This document shows, in pieces, positions 30,799 through 42,000 of a stretch of 64,000 nucleotides of DNA; positions within the stretch are counted from its first letter, which is position 1, and each line of letters opens with the position of its first letter. A program made the translations under genes and the position numbers. The stretch lies in assembly GCA_047967505.1 (NCBI GenBank), contig CM106541.1. One strand, written 5' to 3'. Source of the stretch: Dipteris shenzhenensis (taxonomy: Eukaryota; Polypodiophyta; Polypodiopsida; Gleicheniales). The notes under the pieces were generated by a model. It was not told the origin of the DNA and did no database searches. It worked only from the letters and a program-made list of their open reading frames with translations.

Positions 30799-33700
30799 GT
30801 TCCCCCCCCAGGCAGGGAATGCACAGCATTTCCATGCCTAGGACCATCACGCACAAAGAAAGGCTTGAGGTAACGCTTGTTGATCACCTTCTTGCCATAT
30901 GGTTCATGCAGCTCCTGAACTTGTACAGACCCATTGCTACGTTCTTTGATGACTTGGTATGGACCAGCCCATAGTGGCAGAAACTTCTTATCCATTTGGT
31001 GGTCCAATCTGTTATCAAAGCATAGCACAACATCCCCCTCAACAAAGTGTCTTTCCCATCCCTTGCGAATCTTAGCATCCAATCGGGCCTTTTGTCGATT
31101 CTTTTGGATCTCTGTTTGGTGTAGTGCAAGGCGCCGGGTCTCATCTAATTTCTCAAGTTGTACCAATCTGGCCTCTACATGTTCATCTTCTGTCATCCTC
31201 TATTCCTGTGCTAATCTCAAGGCCGGAATCTCTATCTCTAGTGGTAAAACTGCCTCAGTACCATACACCATCTCAAAAGGGGTGTGACCTGTAGATGTTT
31301 TATGAGTGATGTTGTAAGCCCACACGGCTTCAGTGACCTTCTGATCCCATTGGCTCCTGTTCCCTGCGGCCATTTTTCCCATGGTTTTACAAAGGAGGCC
31401 ATTGGTCCTCTCTGTTTGACCCATGGATGCCGGATAATAGATGCTAGAAGTGTGATGATCAATACCCATGCGATCCATGAGTAACTCCACTGCTTCATTT
31501 AAGAATGTACTCCCATGGTCAGAGACTATCTCCATGGGTGTCCCGAACCTTGTGCAGATACGTTCAAATATGAAATTTGAAACTGCCTTGCCATTTGCAG
31601 CAGAGAGGGCGATAGCTTCAGCCCACTTAGTGACGTACTGAGTGGCTACCAAAAGATACTTCTTTTTGCGGGCAGTCATGGGCAAGGGTCCGACAAAATC
31701 TATTCCCCACTTCTGAAACAGATGGATGGACATCACTAGGTGATGTTGCCCAGGACGCAAATCCTTCCTACCAAAGAATTGGCATGGTTCACAGGTTTTG
31801 CAATACAAAGTGACATCCTTGAACAAGGTCGGCCAATAGTATCCAGCATGTAAAATCTTCTTAGCTGTATAGTCACTGGCATAGTGGCCTCCACAAAATC
31901 CATCATGATAATGCTTCAATACTTTAGGCACTTCATCTGCATCAATGGCCCACTTGAGCACCCCATCCATGCCTTGACGGTACAACACCCCATCAAGGAG
32001 GGTGTAGCGCCTACTATCTCTGCGGATCTTCTTTCTCTCATAGCTAGTGCTTTCTGAAGGAAAGGAGAAAGCAGTCAAAAACTTGTAGATACCACCATAC
32101 CAAGGATCCCCAACTTCTATGGCTGCTACAAGGGTTACATCAAGGCACTCCTCTAAATCAATCAAAGCATTCTTCAAGTTGGAACAACCCCCTTTTACAA
32201 TTTTGAAAGAAAAATCATATTCTTGTAGAACTGCCAACCATTTGGCCAACCGGCCCATGGGATTTGGTGATTGAAGAACCTGCTTTGCAAGACCAGTGCC
32301 AGTGAGTATAAAGAAGGACTTTCCAGCCACATAATGCTTAAATTTCTCAATGCAAAACACCAAAGACAATGCATGCTTGTCAGCCTCTGAATAGTGTCGC
32401 TCAGTGTCGAGCAATTGTCGAGAAGCAAATCAAACGGGGTACATGAACCGATCCTCCCCTTGTTGGAGAAGAATACCTGCCAGAGTGTGCTCACCAAACC
32501 CAGGATTGATATAGAAGGTCTTTGACCAGTCTGGATTGCGTAGAATGGGTTATGAAGCCAGAGCATTCTTGATTTGTGCAAACCCATGATCACAATCCTC
32601 ATCCCAAGAGAAATCAACCCCATCTTTTAATAGCATAGTCATGGGCTGTGTCAAAGCAGCATATTGATCAATGAAGCGGTGATAGTATCCTGCTAGATTG
32701 ACAAATGAGCGTACCTGATGTTTGGTTGTAGGTGGGGAGAGCTTGAGGATGGCTTCTACCTTCTCGGGGTCAGGCTTGATGCCCTCGGATGAGACAACAT
32801 GTCCCAATAACCTCCCTTGAGTGGCTCCAATGGTGCATTTCTCAGGGTTGAGACTGCCATTTGCATCATTGACCCTTTGGAAGGCCAATCTAACCTTCAT
32901 GATGTGCTCCTTACGTGACGAGAATATACAGAAATCATCTAAAAACACCTCCAAGAAATCCCCCAAATAAGGAGGAAACACCATCTGCATAAATCTTTGA
33001 AAGGTAGCAGGAGCATTGGTGAGGCCAAATGGCATTACTTTGAATGCAAATGTCCCCCAGGGCGTGGCAAATGTGGTTTTAAGCACATCTTCCTTGGCAA
33101 TTCTGATTTGATAAAATCTAGAGTAACCATCACAGAAAGTATACATCTCATGACCACTTACCTTCTCAAGAATGAGGTCTTGAAAGGGCAGAGGATGATG
33201 ATCTCTCTTGGTGGCGGCATTGAGCTTCTTATAGTCGATGCAGACCCACCACTTGTTGTTCTTCTTTGGGATGACTACCACTGGTGAAACCCATTCAGTA
33301 TTGTGAACCGGAATAATAAACCCAGCCTCTACAAGCTTCTGCAACTCTGAGCACAAAGCATCGGTCTGCAGGGGCCCTAATCTCTGATACTTCTGAGCTA
33401 CAGGCTTCGCATCAGGCTTTAGCTCTATCTTGTGCTCTATGGCAGTCACATGGCGAAGGTGGTGGTAGCTAGTTGCAAAGAGGTCAGGGAAATCTTTGAA
33501 CATTTCAAGAAACTCATCTTTCTCACCTGGAGTGAGGTCTGGAGAAAGCATTGATTCGAGGTGTTGAGGACTAGCTGTTATCTTTTCTGCAGGTGGCAGG
33601 GTCGGAGACACCCCCATCATGTAAACTTCCTCCTCTGAGAATTCCTCCCCCCCGTCTGATTCTTCCATGGACTCAGACATGGACTCAGACACTGAGGATG

Positions 33701-33953
33701 AGAGAGTATCACTGTCATGCTCCTTTTCTTCTTCCGGTTCCATGGCACCAGGTTGCACCGAGATCTTCTCCTTGGAAGCACCAAAAGACATGTGTCCTGT
33801 CTTCCAATAGCTGACTGCATCACTTTTTCTCAACCATGGTCTCCCGAGTATGGCTGGGTAACTTCTACCTGTATCTTCAATGTCCACTACATAGAAATTG
33901 ACAGTGGTGGTCAACCCATTGACAGTGATGGGCAAATCCTCAATGACTCCCAT
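30777..33953 (-). pseudogene. gypsy Pol: protease end, reverse transcriptase, RNase H, integrase
   Basis: One frame with three stops (32550 TAA, ~32430 TGA, 31200 TAG). In order: SYPAILGRPWLRKSDAV (protease end); RT with SPVVVIPKKNNKWWVCIDYKKLN, FCDGYSRFYQI (motif A), KVMPFGLTNAPATFQRFMQ (motif B) and VFLDDFCIFS (motif C); RNase H with TERHYSEADKHALSLVFCIEK; integrase zinc part (H..H; CKTCEPCQ); core WGIDFVGPLP (D), IVSDHGSTF (D) and GQTERTNGLL (E). The tail WAGPYQVIKERSNGSVQVQEL and KVINKRYLKPF is the usual gypsy C-terminus, without a recognisable chromodomain. All catalytic residues are present. The TGA falls where CGA (Arg) fits (MYPV*FASRQLL) and the last TAG where CAG is likely. Confidence 0.93.
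30799..30812 (-). other. polypurine tract of the gypsy element
   Basis: Minus strand ...CTGGGGGGGGAAC directly before the 3' LTR start TGTTATGG. Confidence 0.88.
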
Positions 33954-35489
33954 GGTGGCGAGTCGTCAACCATCTGCTACCTTGATTCGAGTGGAGGAAC
34001 GCCTTGTACATTTCAAATTCAATTTCTTCATGATTCGGGGCACCATGATATTACATGCAGCTCCCCCATCAACACACACATTTTTGACACGGCAATTATC
34101 TATGATGACATCTACTGTATGCGGGTGTTGATCAATTTCTTCAGAGATAGAAGATACCTCTCGTACCTTTCCCTTTTTCTTGCTCTTCCTTGTTGAGAGA
34201 CCTTGCTGCAGCTCACGTCTCACCTTAGGGCTTAATGCTATTAGTTGAGGGAGTGTGATGCTCAAAGACCGATGAGCAAGGTCCTGAACGACCGAATAGT
34301 CCTCTTGCCCTGAGCCGATGGGAAAATCCGAGGGTGACCACTTACTCCTGCGAGATCTTTTAGTCTTCTCGGTTGGTGGGTTTGCCATCTCAGCATCTGA
34401 GGGCTCTGAGAAGGACACCTTCTTCCTGGGGCGGCCCGGTCCACGGTTTGGAGAGGGGTCCGAGGTGGCACGACTTCTTTTCCCAAGGTCAAGGATCTCT
34501 ACATCAGAATCCTAAGTGCCCGACTCACTTAGAAGATTCACCCTTGGAATATTGGGGCATTCTGTGCGATAATGACCCTTTTGGTGGCACTCGTAGCATA
34601 CAACATTAGCACGGTCTCTTGGAGGGCGGTTGGCTTGATTTCTGATGTCCACCATCTCAAGCCGAAGATCATTCAGGGCTTTGGCCAGGTCATTGACTCC
34701 AGGTTCTGTTGTAGGGGGGGGCTCTTTAGTTGGAGGGGCCACGGGAGTAGATAGGAGGGGGGCTCGTGGTCGAGGCTGGGGAAATCTTCGAGGCAGAGGG
34801 TGAGGATATCCACCTTGTTGAGGGTAAGCATCTAAGGGAGGACCATATATTTGAGGTGGAGGCGGTGGATACATCCCTGATGAGGGGTGGGGGTATGCCC
34901 CTGAGTTAGTCCCCCCAGGTTGTTGTTGCAGGAATTGAGGGGGATGCGGAGGGACAATCGTCTTCTTTGAAGCGGGGTCAGATTGAACTTTATCAAACTT
35001 TTGAGCAATCTCATGTGCTAGCACCATAGTTTCTGGATTCTCCCATTTAAGCTTGAGGCGGAATTCATCACTCGCTCCTGCTACAAGGTAGCCCAGCACA
35101 TGCTGAGTCATTCTAGCTCGAAATCCGGCATTGTTCTCCTGTGTGGCAATCAAACGGTCCAGGAGCACGGCCGCTCGATCCACATATCGACGTGCCATCT
35201 CACCTTCTGACTGCTTCAAGTTTGCCACCTGCAGGTACACATTCTCCGGCTCCTCTTCTTTGCCGAAATACTCAATCATTGCTGCTGTCAACCTTGGCCA
35301 GCTTTGGCGAACGTCTTCGGTTTGCTTCTCATACCACACTTGAGCCAAACCCTCTAGAAATGTGGGAAGAACCAATAGCCATCTGTCTTCAGTAAGAAAG
35401 TTGAGAGAAACACAACGGCGCTTGAAGGCCACAAGATACTCATTTGGATTTTCTTCTACCCGTCCACAAAACACGGGAATGTCAGCCAT
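33954..35489 (-). pseudogene. gypsy Gag and protease
   Basis: Gag begins MADIPVFCGRVEENPNEYL at 35489, followed by the retrotransposon gag domain (LPTFLEGLAQVWYEKQTEDV, RLTAAMIEYFGKEEEPENVY), a Pro/Gln/Tyr-rich linker (residues ~190-265) and a CCHC zinc knuckle CYECHQKGHYRTEC near the end. A TAG at 34512 closes it, but the frame simply continues (DSDVEILDLGKRSR...) into the protease region (34418-33966) with VKNVCVDGGAACNIMVP, the DGGA form of the active site. A TGA at 33966 (VADG*RLATMG, CGA expected) precedes Pol. Gag, protease and Pol thus form one frame. Confidence 0.92.
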
Positions 35490-35846
35490 GCTTGGAAGAT
35501 GGAAAAGAGGGGCTTATCTATGGACAAACAATAGTAAGAGGAAGCTTGAACTGAAAATCGGGTGAAGATACATCCAAAAAGCACACATAGGCAGGGTAGG
35601 GTGTGACTGGTGAAGTGTGAAATATTACACGAGAAGAATCTTTAGCATAGAATAGCACATAGACAATCTTAAAAGGACCAACCCTCATGATATCACAACG
35701 ATCTTTACAAGCGAGGGTTAGAGGCGCGGCGTTGCATGAGGTTGTTCATCAAGGCAAACAAGAATGCCATGACAAATGTCAACAGTTGGAGAGCTTGCAC
35801 ATCACCTTCAGCTTCTTCCAGTTCTTGTAGTCGCCATGCTATTTCT

Positions 35847-36092
35847 TCAAGGGGTGTGCGGTCTGGCATCCTTCTTTTGAGCAATGTCCTTGAGAACCCT
35901 CCTGATGATCTTCCGAAGTCGGTGAACTCGTATCAAGTATGCCCAACACTTAGTTTCATGATGACCACAACCTTTGCATTCCTTACAAATGATTACCCTC
36001 CTTCGTGGCTCGCGGCTTTGTTGGGGTGGCGCTTCCACTCGCGTCATGCGTGATTGAAGTACAAGCTTCACGTGCCAAGAAATCAGCAACAA
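35847..36092 (-). pseudogene. second CCHC zinc-knuckle ORF upstream of gag
   Basis: An 81-codon frame in the same phase as gag-pol, carrying RRRVIICKECKGCGHHETKC: Cys36, Cys39, His44, Cys49, a correct C-X2-C-X4-H-X4-C knuckle preceded by basic residues. It overlaps the end of the RNase H-like ORF in another frame. Either it was fused to the RNase H before a frameshift, or it is the rest of an older gag. There are stops between it and gag. Confidence 0.6.
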
Positions 36093-36477
36093 GATTTCGA
36101 GCTCGAGGGATATGCTGAATTTTTATCTCTTCAAATTGGTTGCAAAGTTCCAAGGCTTGTTGATGTCGTGGAACCAAGCCTTTGCTCCGCACCTTCCACC
36201 TTCCACTAACTTGTTCACACACTAGTTGAGACTCTCCTTGCACCTCCAATTGCTTGGCTTGATGTTCTTGTGCCTTTTGTAGCCCAAAAATGAGCGCCGA
36301 GTACTCAGCTTGATTGCAAGTACTTGCAGGTGAAGACTTGCTGTAACAATACTCTTCACCACCTGGTGAAGTGAGCTTCACACCCACGCCAGCCGCCTTG
36401 ATCGAAGGTTTGTAAGCTCCATCAAACTGAAGAATCCAAGATGTCATCACACCAAGACGAAAATTCGGACATCCCAA
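35983..36477 (-). CDS. RNase H-like ORF upstream of gag in the gypsy element
   Basis: 164 codons, unbroken. Reads WILQFDGAYKPSIKAAGVGV (Asp19), CNQAEYSALIFGLQKAQ (Glu58), LEVQGESQLVCEQVSGRWKV (Glu82 where the family has Asp) and IQHIPRARNLVADFLAREA (Asp132). This is the order and spacing of the plant/archaeal-type RNase H (RVT_3-like) that is found as a second RNase H in Tat gypsy elements, where it sits between the RNase H and integrase. Here it lies 5' of gag, in a different frame, about 490 bp before the gag start. RNase H normally removes RNA from RNA:DNA hybrids; the Asp-to-Glu change may weaken that. MTSWILQF at 36447 may be the real start. The Pol frame has its own RNase H. Confidence 0.75.
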   Translation of the reverse strand: MGCPNFRLGVMTSWILQFDGAYKPSIKAAGVGVKLTSPGGEEYCYSKSSPASTCNQAEYSALIFGLQKAQEHQAKQLEVQGESQLVCEQVSGRWKVRSKGLVPRHQQALELCNQFEEIKIQHIPRARNLVADFLAREACTSITHDASGSATPTKPRATKEGNHL

Positions 36478-36677
36478 GTTTCTTGGTAGTCCAAGATAGG
36501 TAGGAGGAGAGGGTGGGGAGAATTCAACACTTGAGCCAAACGTTCAGCACCAAATAAACTTACAATCCTTTGTTGATAGTTTATCTTAAGCCCAAAAAGA
36601 ATTACAATTTGAAGCTCCAAATGAGGCACAAAAGGCTGATTAGGTACAAATGGATTCCTTGGTCGAAACATTACCAA
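36447..36677 (-). other. unassigned ORF upstream of the RNase H-like ORF
   Basis: About 76 codons, overlapping the RNase H-like start in another frame. It is rich in hydrophobic residues and has no motif I recognise. It is listed only to mark the leader content. Confidence 0.2.
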
Positions 36678-36877
36678 CCATAGCCGAGGCCTAGAAACCT
36701 TTGTAACTCGGGGGGGTCACTCACCATATGTAACCCTATCACGTGAGTTCGACAGAAGGATATTTTTTATTCCTAAAATTTACAGAAATAAATATACATA
36801 AGGGACTATTTAAAATAATTTTGGAAAAAATTTACAGATTTGTATAGAAAAGGGGTACATTTTATTAATGAAAAAAT

Positions 36878-37336
36878 TTACAGATAAGGGATTTTAAATA
36901 TAGGCCTTGAACGCACGTGATATAGAGGGTTTATACATAGTGACCCCCCCGAGCTTTGTAATGAGATTGTGAATAAACCATTCAGGACGAGCTTATCCAC
37001 AGGAATCAACAAGTAGATGCGCCAGATCTCCCCCCAAGCTTGGGGAGCATCCCACCCTTCGAGGAAGGACACCGTTTTAATTACCTCTGAGGCAGCAAGC
37101 AGTTCGATCACCGCACAATGAGTAGAAGTAAAATCAAAATCTTCCTAGCGTATCAGTAGTTCTTCACCATGAATCATCCACGGTGTATCATTCCACCCGT
37201 CATCTCCTTCAATAATGTACTGGACAATGAGCCGTTGAAGGTCGACATGAAGATCAAGGAAGACATCTCGTGCATTGGCAGCCGTAAGGTGCGGAGGAAC
37301 AGGCACCAATTCCTTAAACGCATCGAGAAGTGACAT
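36878..37336 (-). pseudogene. unknown ORF in the gypsy 5' leader, one stop
   Basis: Two pieces in one frame: 37336-37145 (MSLLDAFKELVPVPPHL, then FLDLHVDLQRLIVQYIIEGDD) and 37111-36878 (IELLAASEVIKTVSFLEGW, ISLQSSGGS), joined by a TAG and about 10 codons. Composition is protein-like, with well-spaced Leu/Ile and acidic residues, but I do not recognise a family. It may be a captured host fragment or part of a leader protein. About 150 codons in total. Confidence 0.4.
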
Positions 37337-37499
37337 AAATGTCCACCCTTCTCGTGTGGCGTGCGTCCGTGAAGTGAGCTTGGAGAAGTTCTGAATTAGC
37401 GATCTAGCAAGAGATGTGGATAGAGCACATAAAATGAAGTATTTTTGCTTTTTATAGCAAGAGCAAACTCCCTCTGGTTAGAGAGTTACAGTTCCCGCA

Positions 37500-37715
37500 A
37501 TTTCAATATATGAACAAAAATCATTACATTTTTACCACTTCCAACTTGTTGGCCCAATGATAAGACTTTCTTTTGTGAAGGGGGAGGTCTTGGGTTCCAA
37601 TCCTACTCTTTAATAAAAGGAGAGGAGAGGAGAGGAGAAGGAGAACAGAAAGAGAAGAAGAAGAAGAGAAGAGATAGGGGGGTGCGGGATCTACTGTTAC
37701 AGCTTTGCAGGGGCT
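37500..37715. other. gypsy leader, gene-free, GA-rich part
   Basis: Low-complexity GAGGA/GAAGAA sequence at 37610-37680, followed by the 60-bp array. No gene. Confidence 0.5.
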
Positions 37716-37940
37716 CAGAAAACTATTCGCGACCAGAAGTCGCAGCAGTCCAGAGAACTGTCGTGCAGGTGAACGCAGAAAACTGTCCGCGACCAGAAGT
37801 CGCAGCAGTCCAGAGAACTGTCGTGCAGGTGAACGCAGGAAACTGTCCGCAACCAGAAGTCGTAGCAGTCCAGAGAACTGTCGCGCGGGTGAACGCAGGA
37901 AACTGTCCGCAACCAGAAGTCGTAGCAGCCCAAAAAAAAA
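37715..37940. repeat. 60-bp tandem array in the gypsy 5' leader, about 3.7 units
   Basis: Units in exact 60-bp register (CGCAGCAGTCCAGAGAACTG or its variant starts at 37741, 37801, 37861 and 37921) carrying 'gaactgtcgtgcaggtgaacgcag' and 'aactgtccgcgaccagaagt'. Units differ by a few bases; the last is interrupted by an A run. Because 60 is a multiple of three, several frames stay open on both strands. Confidence 0.93.
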
Positions 37941-38057
37941 CTGTCGCACAGGAGACGCACGAATTGAATGCACGCGCAGTAGCTTAGAAAGAGCACAAAT
38001 GGTATAGTTTTGTAGATGTAACCCGCACGAGTAGAAGATTCGCCACTAGCCGTGGAG

Positions 38058-38081
38058 AGTCGAATCCCAGTAGCCACACCA
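38058..38081 (-). other. primer binding site of the gypsy element
   Basis: Minus strand TGGTGTGGCTACTGGGATTCG..., complementary to a tRNA 3' end (…CGAATCCCAGTAGCCACACCA). It is four bases from the LTR. TGGTGT...GGGATTCGA resembles a tRNA-Leu type site, but I cannot fix the tRNA. Confidence 0.75.
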
Positions 38082-38086
38082 AAACT

Positions 38087-39076
38087 TTTAGCCGGAAAAG
38101 TTATCGAGACCAAAGGCTAGAGGCTAAGTATGGCGACGCTCAAAGGCCATAGAGAAAAGGAGATCATGAGGGCAAAGGAATGTCGTAGGGGTGAAAAAGG
38201 AATTAGAAGTGGATGGAAGGAAAAGGGAGACTATGACACAAGGAGAAAAGGAGAGGGGGAAGAGAAGCATATTCATAATAGGAGGAGGAATGTTGAGATG
38301 TAGACATCAAGGGAAGAGAACCATACTTTATTTGAAAGAAGGGATGAGAGGGAAATATCAAAATACTAGCTAGGTGGCTTTACAAGAATGGGCGTGTGTC
38401 ATCAAGGAATAGCCCCTTCCTTTTATAGCCAAGAGAGGGGGTCTCTCCTCATTAATGTATCCTCCCACATGCATGGTGTGTGTGGAAAAGTCTCCCATGT
38501 GGGCTAGGCGGTTACGCACTCTCAATTGTGTGCGACAACCCTTTGCCTCAATTTTCCACATAAATCAAGCCCCATATCTCAAGTCTATGGTACTCCCTTG
38601 GTCTCTTTCCAATTTTATAATATGTTCAAACCTCTAGGAGGACAAGTGGAGGGTTGGCACAAGGAATCTTGCCACCTCATCCTACTTTCCCCATTATTTA
38701 ACTAGCTCTCTTGGTCCTTCTATACCTCCCCTACATGGGCCTATCCCATATGGAGGGAATAACTCAATATAATATCTATCTCCACCTATTTTATATTGCT
38801 TCTCCCATGGACTTTGAGCCATATCTTACTAAATGCAGCCTAGGTGGAGGGGTGGCACATGGAGGAGCCATGCCACCTTGCATTTTATAATATTACTATC
38901 ATGGATTATGTACAACACACCTTATGGGTCCTCTTACATGGAAGGGTGGCACATGGTCATGCCCTGCCACCTCAACCTTGGGCCCTATGCACACCATATT
39001 TTATTATACTATTGTCACATATACAAACACACATACATATTAATGCCTTTTTCCTTAGACAATTTTATCCATAACA
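38087..39076 (-). repeat. 5' LTR of the gypsy element (990 bp)
   Basis: Aligned base by base to 29809-30798: 11 substitutions (for example caaagg/cagagg, gcgtgtg/gcatgtg, aggcgg/aggtgg), no indels. Mostly transitions. Confidence 0.95.
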
Positions 39077-39081
39077 GTGTT

Positions 39082-42000
39082 AAGTAAGCAAAGTTAGGGG
39101 GAGCAAGCATGTAGACTAGACTGATTACTTGGATCAAAGGGAAACACGAAAATTTTACTAATACATAACCATAAAGGTGCAATTAAAGTAACTTTAAAGG
39201 GGGTTTTTGGGAGTAAGGTAGGGGGCTAGGGAGGTCCATATAGTTAAAGTGTATATTAGGGTAAGGGGAGTTAGTAGCATAATAATTAAACAATTAAAAA
39301 AAATTAAGGAGTGGACAATATCTAAAAGAATATAAAATAATTAAAACATGAAGGGTTTTAGGGAGTAAGGTAAGGGCCTAGGGAGGTGTTAGGGGGTATG
39401 TGCATGTGTGTGAATACAATGTGCTAAAAAAGAGACCGTGGGGCAAAGTGTGTGTGTGTGTGTGTTTCCTATCAAACATCTATCCTACTATACTACTGGA
39501 CCAGTTTTCAATGTCATAGTAAATCAATTGCAAACATCTACTATTGCCCCTTTCAAACACCTAGTGAAAGTAGTCCATTAATAACCAACTTCTCAATACC
39601 GCATAAGTGAGAATAATCCATATCATACCATTCCTCTTAACAAGGTGTCAAAGTGAGATTCAAACATTATAGTCACATTTATATCAATACATTTCAAAAA
39701 TTACAATGATACTGATGATTAGTCTCCAATAGAGAGTTCAATCTTATTTAGCAGTACTTGGCGAGGATCCATTGTAGAGTACTCCTCGAAGTTGCCAACA
39801 CCGTGTCTTTATGCCTTAGATTTTCTAATGCAAACCTGATGGAGAGGTATGCTGACTCACCTGCATCCATCTACAAACATAGCACGTTAGAACATGTACA
39901 CTATGAATTGTGGGACTGCAGGCTTCAATGCTGGCACACAATTGTTATCCATGTCACTCGATCTAAATTAGCATAATCAAATCTTGGCATTTTAGTATTC
40001 AATAGTAATCAGAGGTGGGCAATTAAAGATATGAATAAATGCATATAAAATGTTAGTGAAATCCAAGTAATAAGTGGGAATCTCAAGTAAACCATAAGTT
40101 TGGGTATTCCAGCCAAGTCCAAGGGAATTACCAATGTCAAAAAATCAAAATATAACCTCAATATACTTATACCTTTTCTCGATCTCCTGTTGGTACTTTC
40201 CAATTATCAATGTCACAATTAAATTTATGCACACATCAAAGTATGATAAGGTCCTTGAGAATGTTAATATTGAAGGACAGACTCCATGCTACATGGCCTT
40301 TTCACCATTTCACATTTAAAATCATGCTAAAATCTTTTTTATTAATAATCACACCATGAATGTTTCTTAATTCAATAGATAGGAAATTCTCTCCATAATA
40401 CAACTTATAAGATAAAAGAATACTCCGATGATAATTCTCTCCCCAATCACATTAGGAGGAGTTCTCAAGAAATGCAACACAATGTAACAAACATTGTTGG
40501 CAAGTTACCAACTTATGACAAATGCTGGCAAATTACCGACTCATGACAAATGATGACCTTTTCCATTTATCAAAGTATAAAGTGTAAAGTGTAACCCAAT
40601 ACCATCCTAAGGGTAAAATATTACCCAGGTGCTCTAAGTATAGAAAGATGGTTGTGCCAGACCCTACTACTATAATGAAATTCAAGTCACCAATCAACCA
40701 AACCTTAGGGATCTTCAAATAAGCCAAGGACTAATCCAATCCAATGATCATAGAATACAATAACAAAATTTCAAATAGTAAATAGCAAAAAAGTAGAAGG
40801 ATACTCCCTTAATGATAGAAATATCGACCAAGGACTCTCCCTTGGTACAAGGTTGTACTCCAAGCCATGCCATCAATGGAGTATAATGAATTTGCTTGAA
40901 AAATTAGAGATATTCCCTTGGCACAAAGTTGTTTGATCCAAGGCAAATTCTAAGAGATATATTACAAGCAAACATAATATTTAAAGGATTTTCGATAAAG
41001 GATTCCTTTGGAATATAGTTTCCAAAAAGGGAACTCCCTTAAACCACCTCATTTGATCAAGTATAGGGGAGCTTTAAAAACTCTAAGGGGGTCCCTTAGG
41101 GAAAAGCCCTATATAATCCCGAGGCGCATCAATACTTATAGGCATATCCTACCAAACCTAGCTGTTAAGGTATAAAGCTAACAAGTAATTCTGACAACTC
41201 AATTTATCTTTATGTGCCAAATGTATATCTAAGGCATGTAATTAACAATTGACCGACAGTTCTTTTGCTCAATAATTAAAGAAAATTTTCAAAGTAATGC
41301 ATTATACTTTTCCATCTTGTTTGTCTAGCCATTGCCCCCAGGAGTCCAAATAATTATAGTCCAACCGTTGCCCCTAGGATTCTGAATAAATATAGTCCAT
41401 GGATAATCATCCTTATGCAACTAAGGACGACTTTGTACTTACGCCCCAAGATCTATTAAGTCAAGAGGAAATTAACAGCATTTTTTTTATATAAAATTAT
41501 AAGGTTTCATATAGCATTAAAAGACTTGGTCTTCAAGCCTTAATGCTTGAGAGTAAATAGATGCAGATATGTCCACGTGTGAATATAGTCAATTCTTTTG
41601 AAACAAACATGTAAACAACACTAAATATGTCTACTATACATTACGTCCAAGGAGATGAGAAGGAGTGCAATCGTGTAGACAGTTAGGCACCCCCTCATGG
41701 GCAATAAGCTACCTTTGCAGCAGTCAATAAAAGTACCCAAAAGGGGCCATGCACTTGGCAACAAAAAAGCAACGAACCACCACTACACACCAGTATTCAT
41801 CATGATATCCACAATTAGTGAGAGTATCAATGACTCAAGCTGAAAATCCCTTCAGCACTAATGTAAAATTGTAGATAACTATTATCATGATACTGAGACA
41901 CTGGGATCCATAATAGACAACAACATGTCCTCCCTATCTCTCTTATACATTTGAAGATATCAACGCCGCATTACAATAGTGCCAAGCATAACTTGTGCAA

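Larger units (their letters stand above)
29809..39076 (-). mobile_element. Ty3/gypsy retrotransposon, full length (9.27 kb), recent
   Basis: Two 990-bp LTRs with 11 substitutions and no indels counted by eye (about 1.1%), a 5-bp target-site duplication, primer site, purine tract and a gag-pol frame on the minus strand in order gag, protease, RT, RNase H, integrase. Between the primer site and gag lies 2.6 kb of extra sequence holding a 60-bp tandem array, an unknown ORF, an RNase H-like ORF and a second zinc knuckle. Confidence 0.95.

Noticed and set aside
37682-38113. Repetitive ORFs on both strands across the 60-bp array
   Set aside because: They arise because a 60-bp repeat keeps frames open; composition is set by the repeat. 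It is also not a CRISPR array: the units are contiguous and have no unique spacers.
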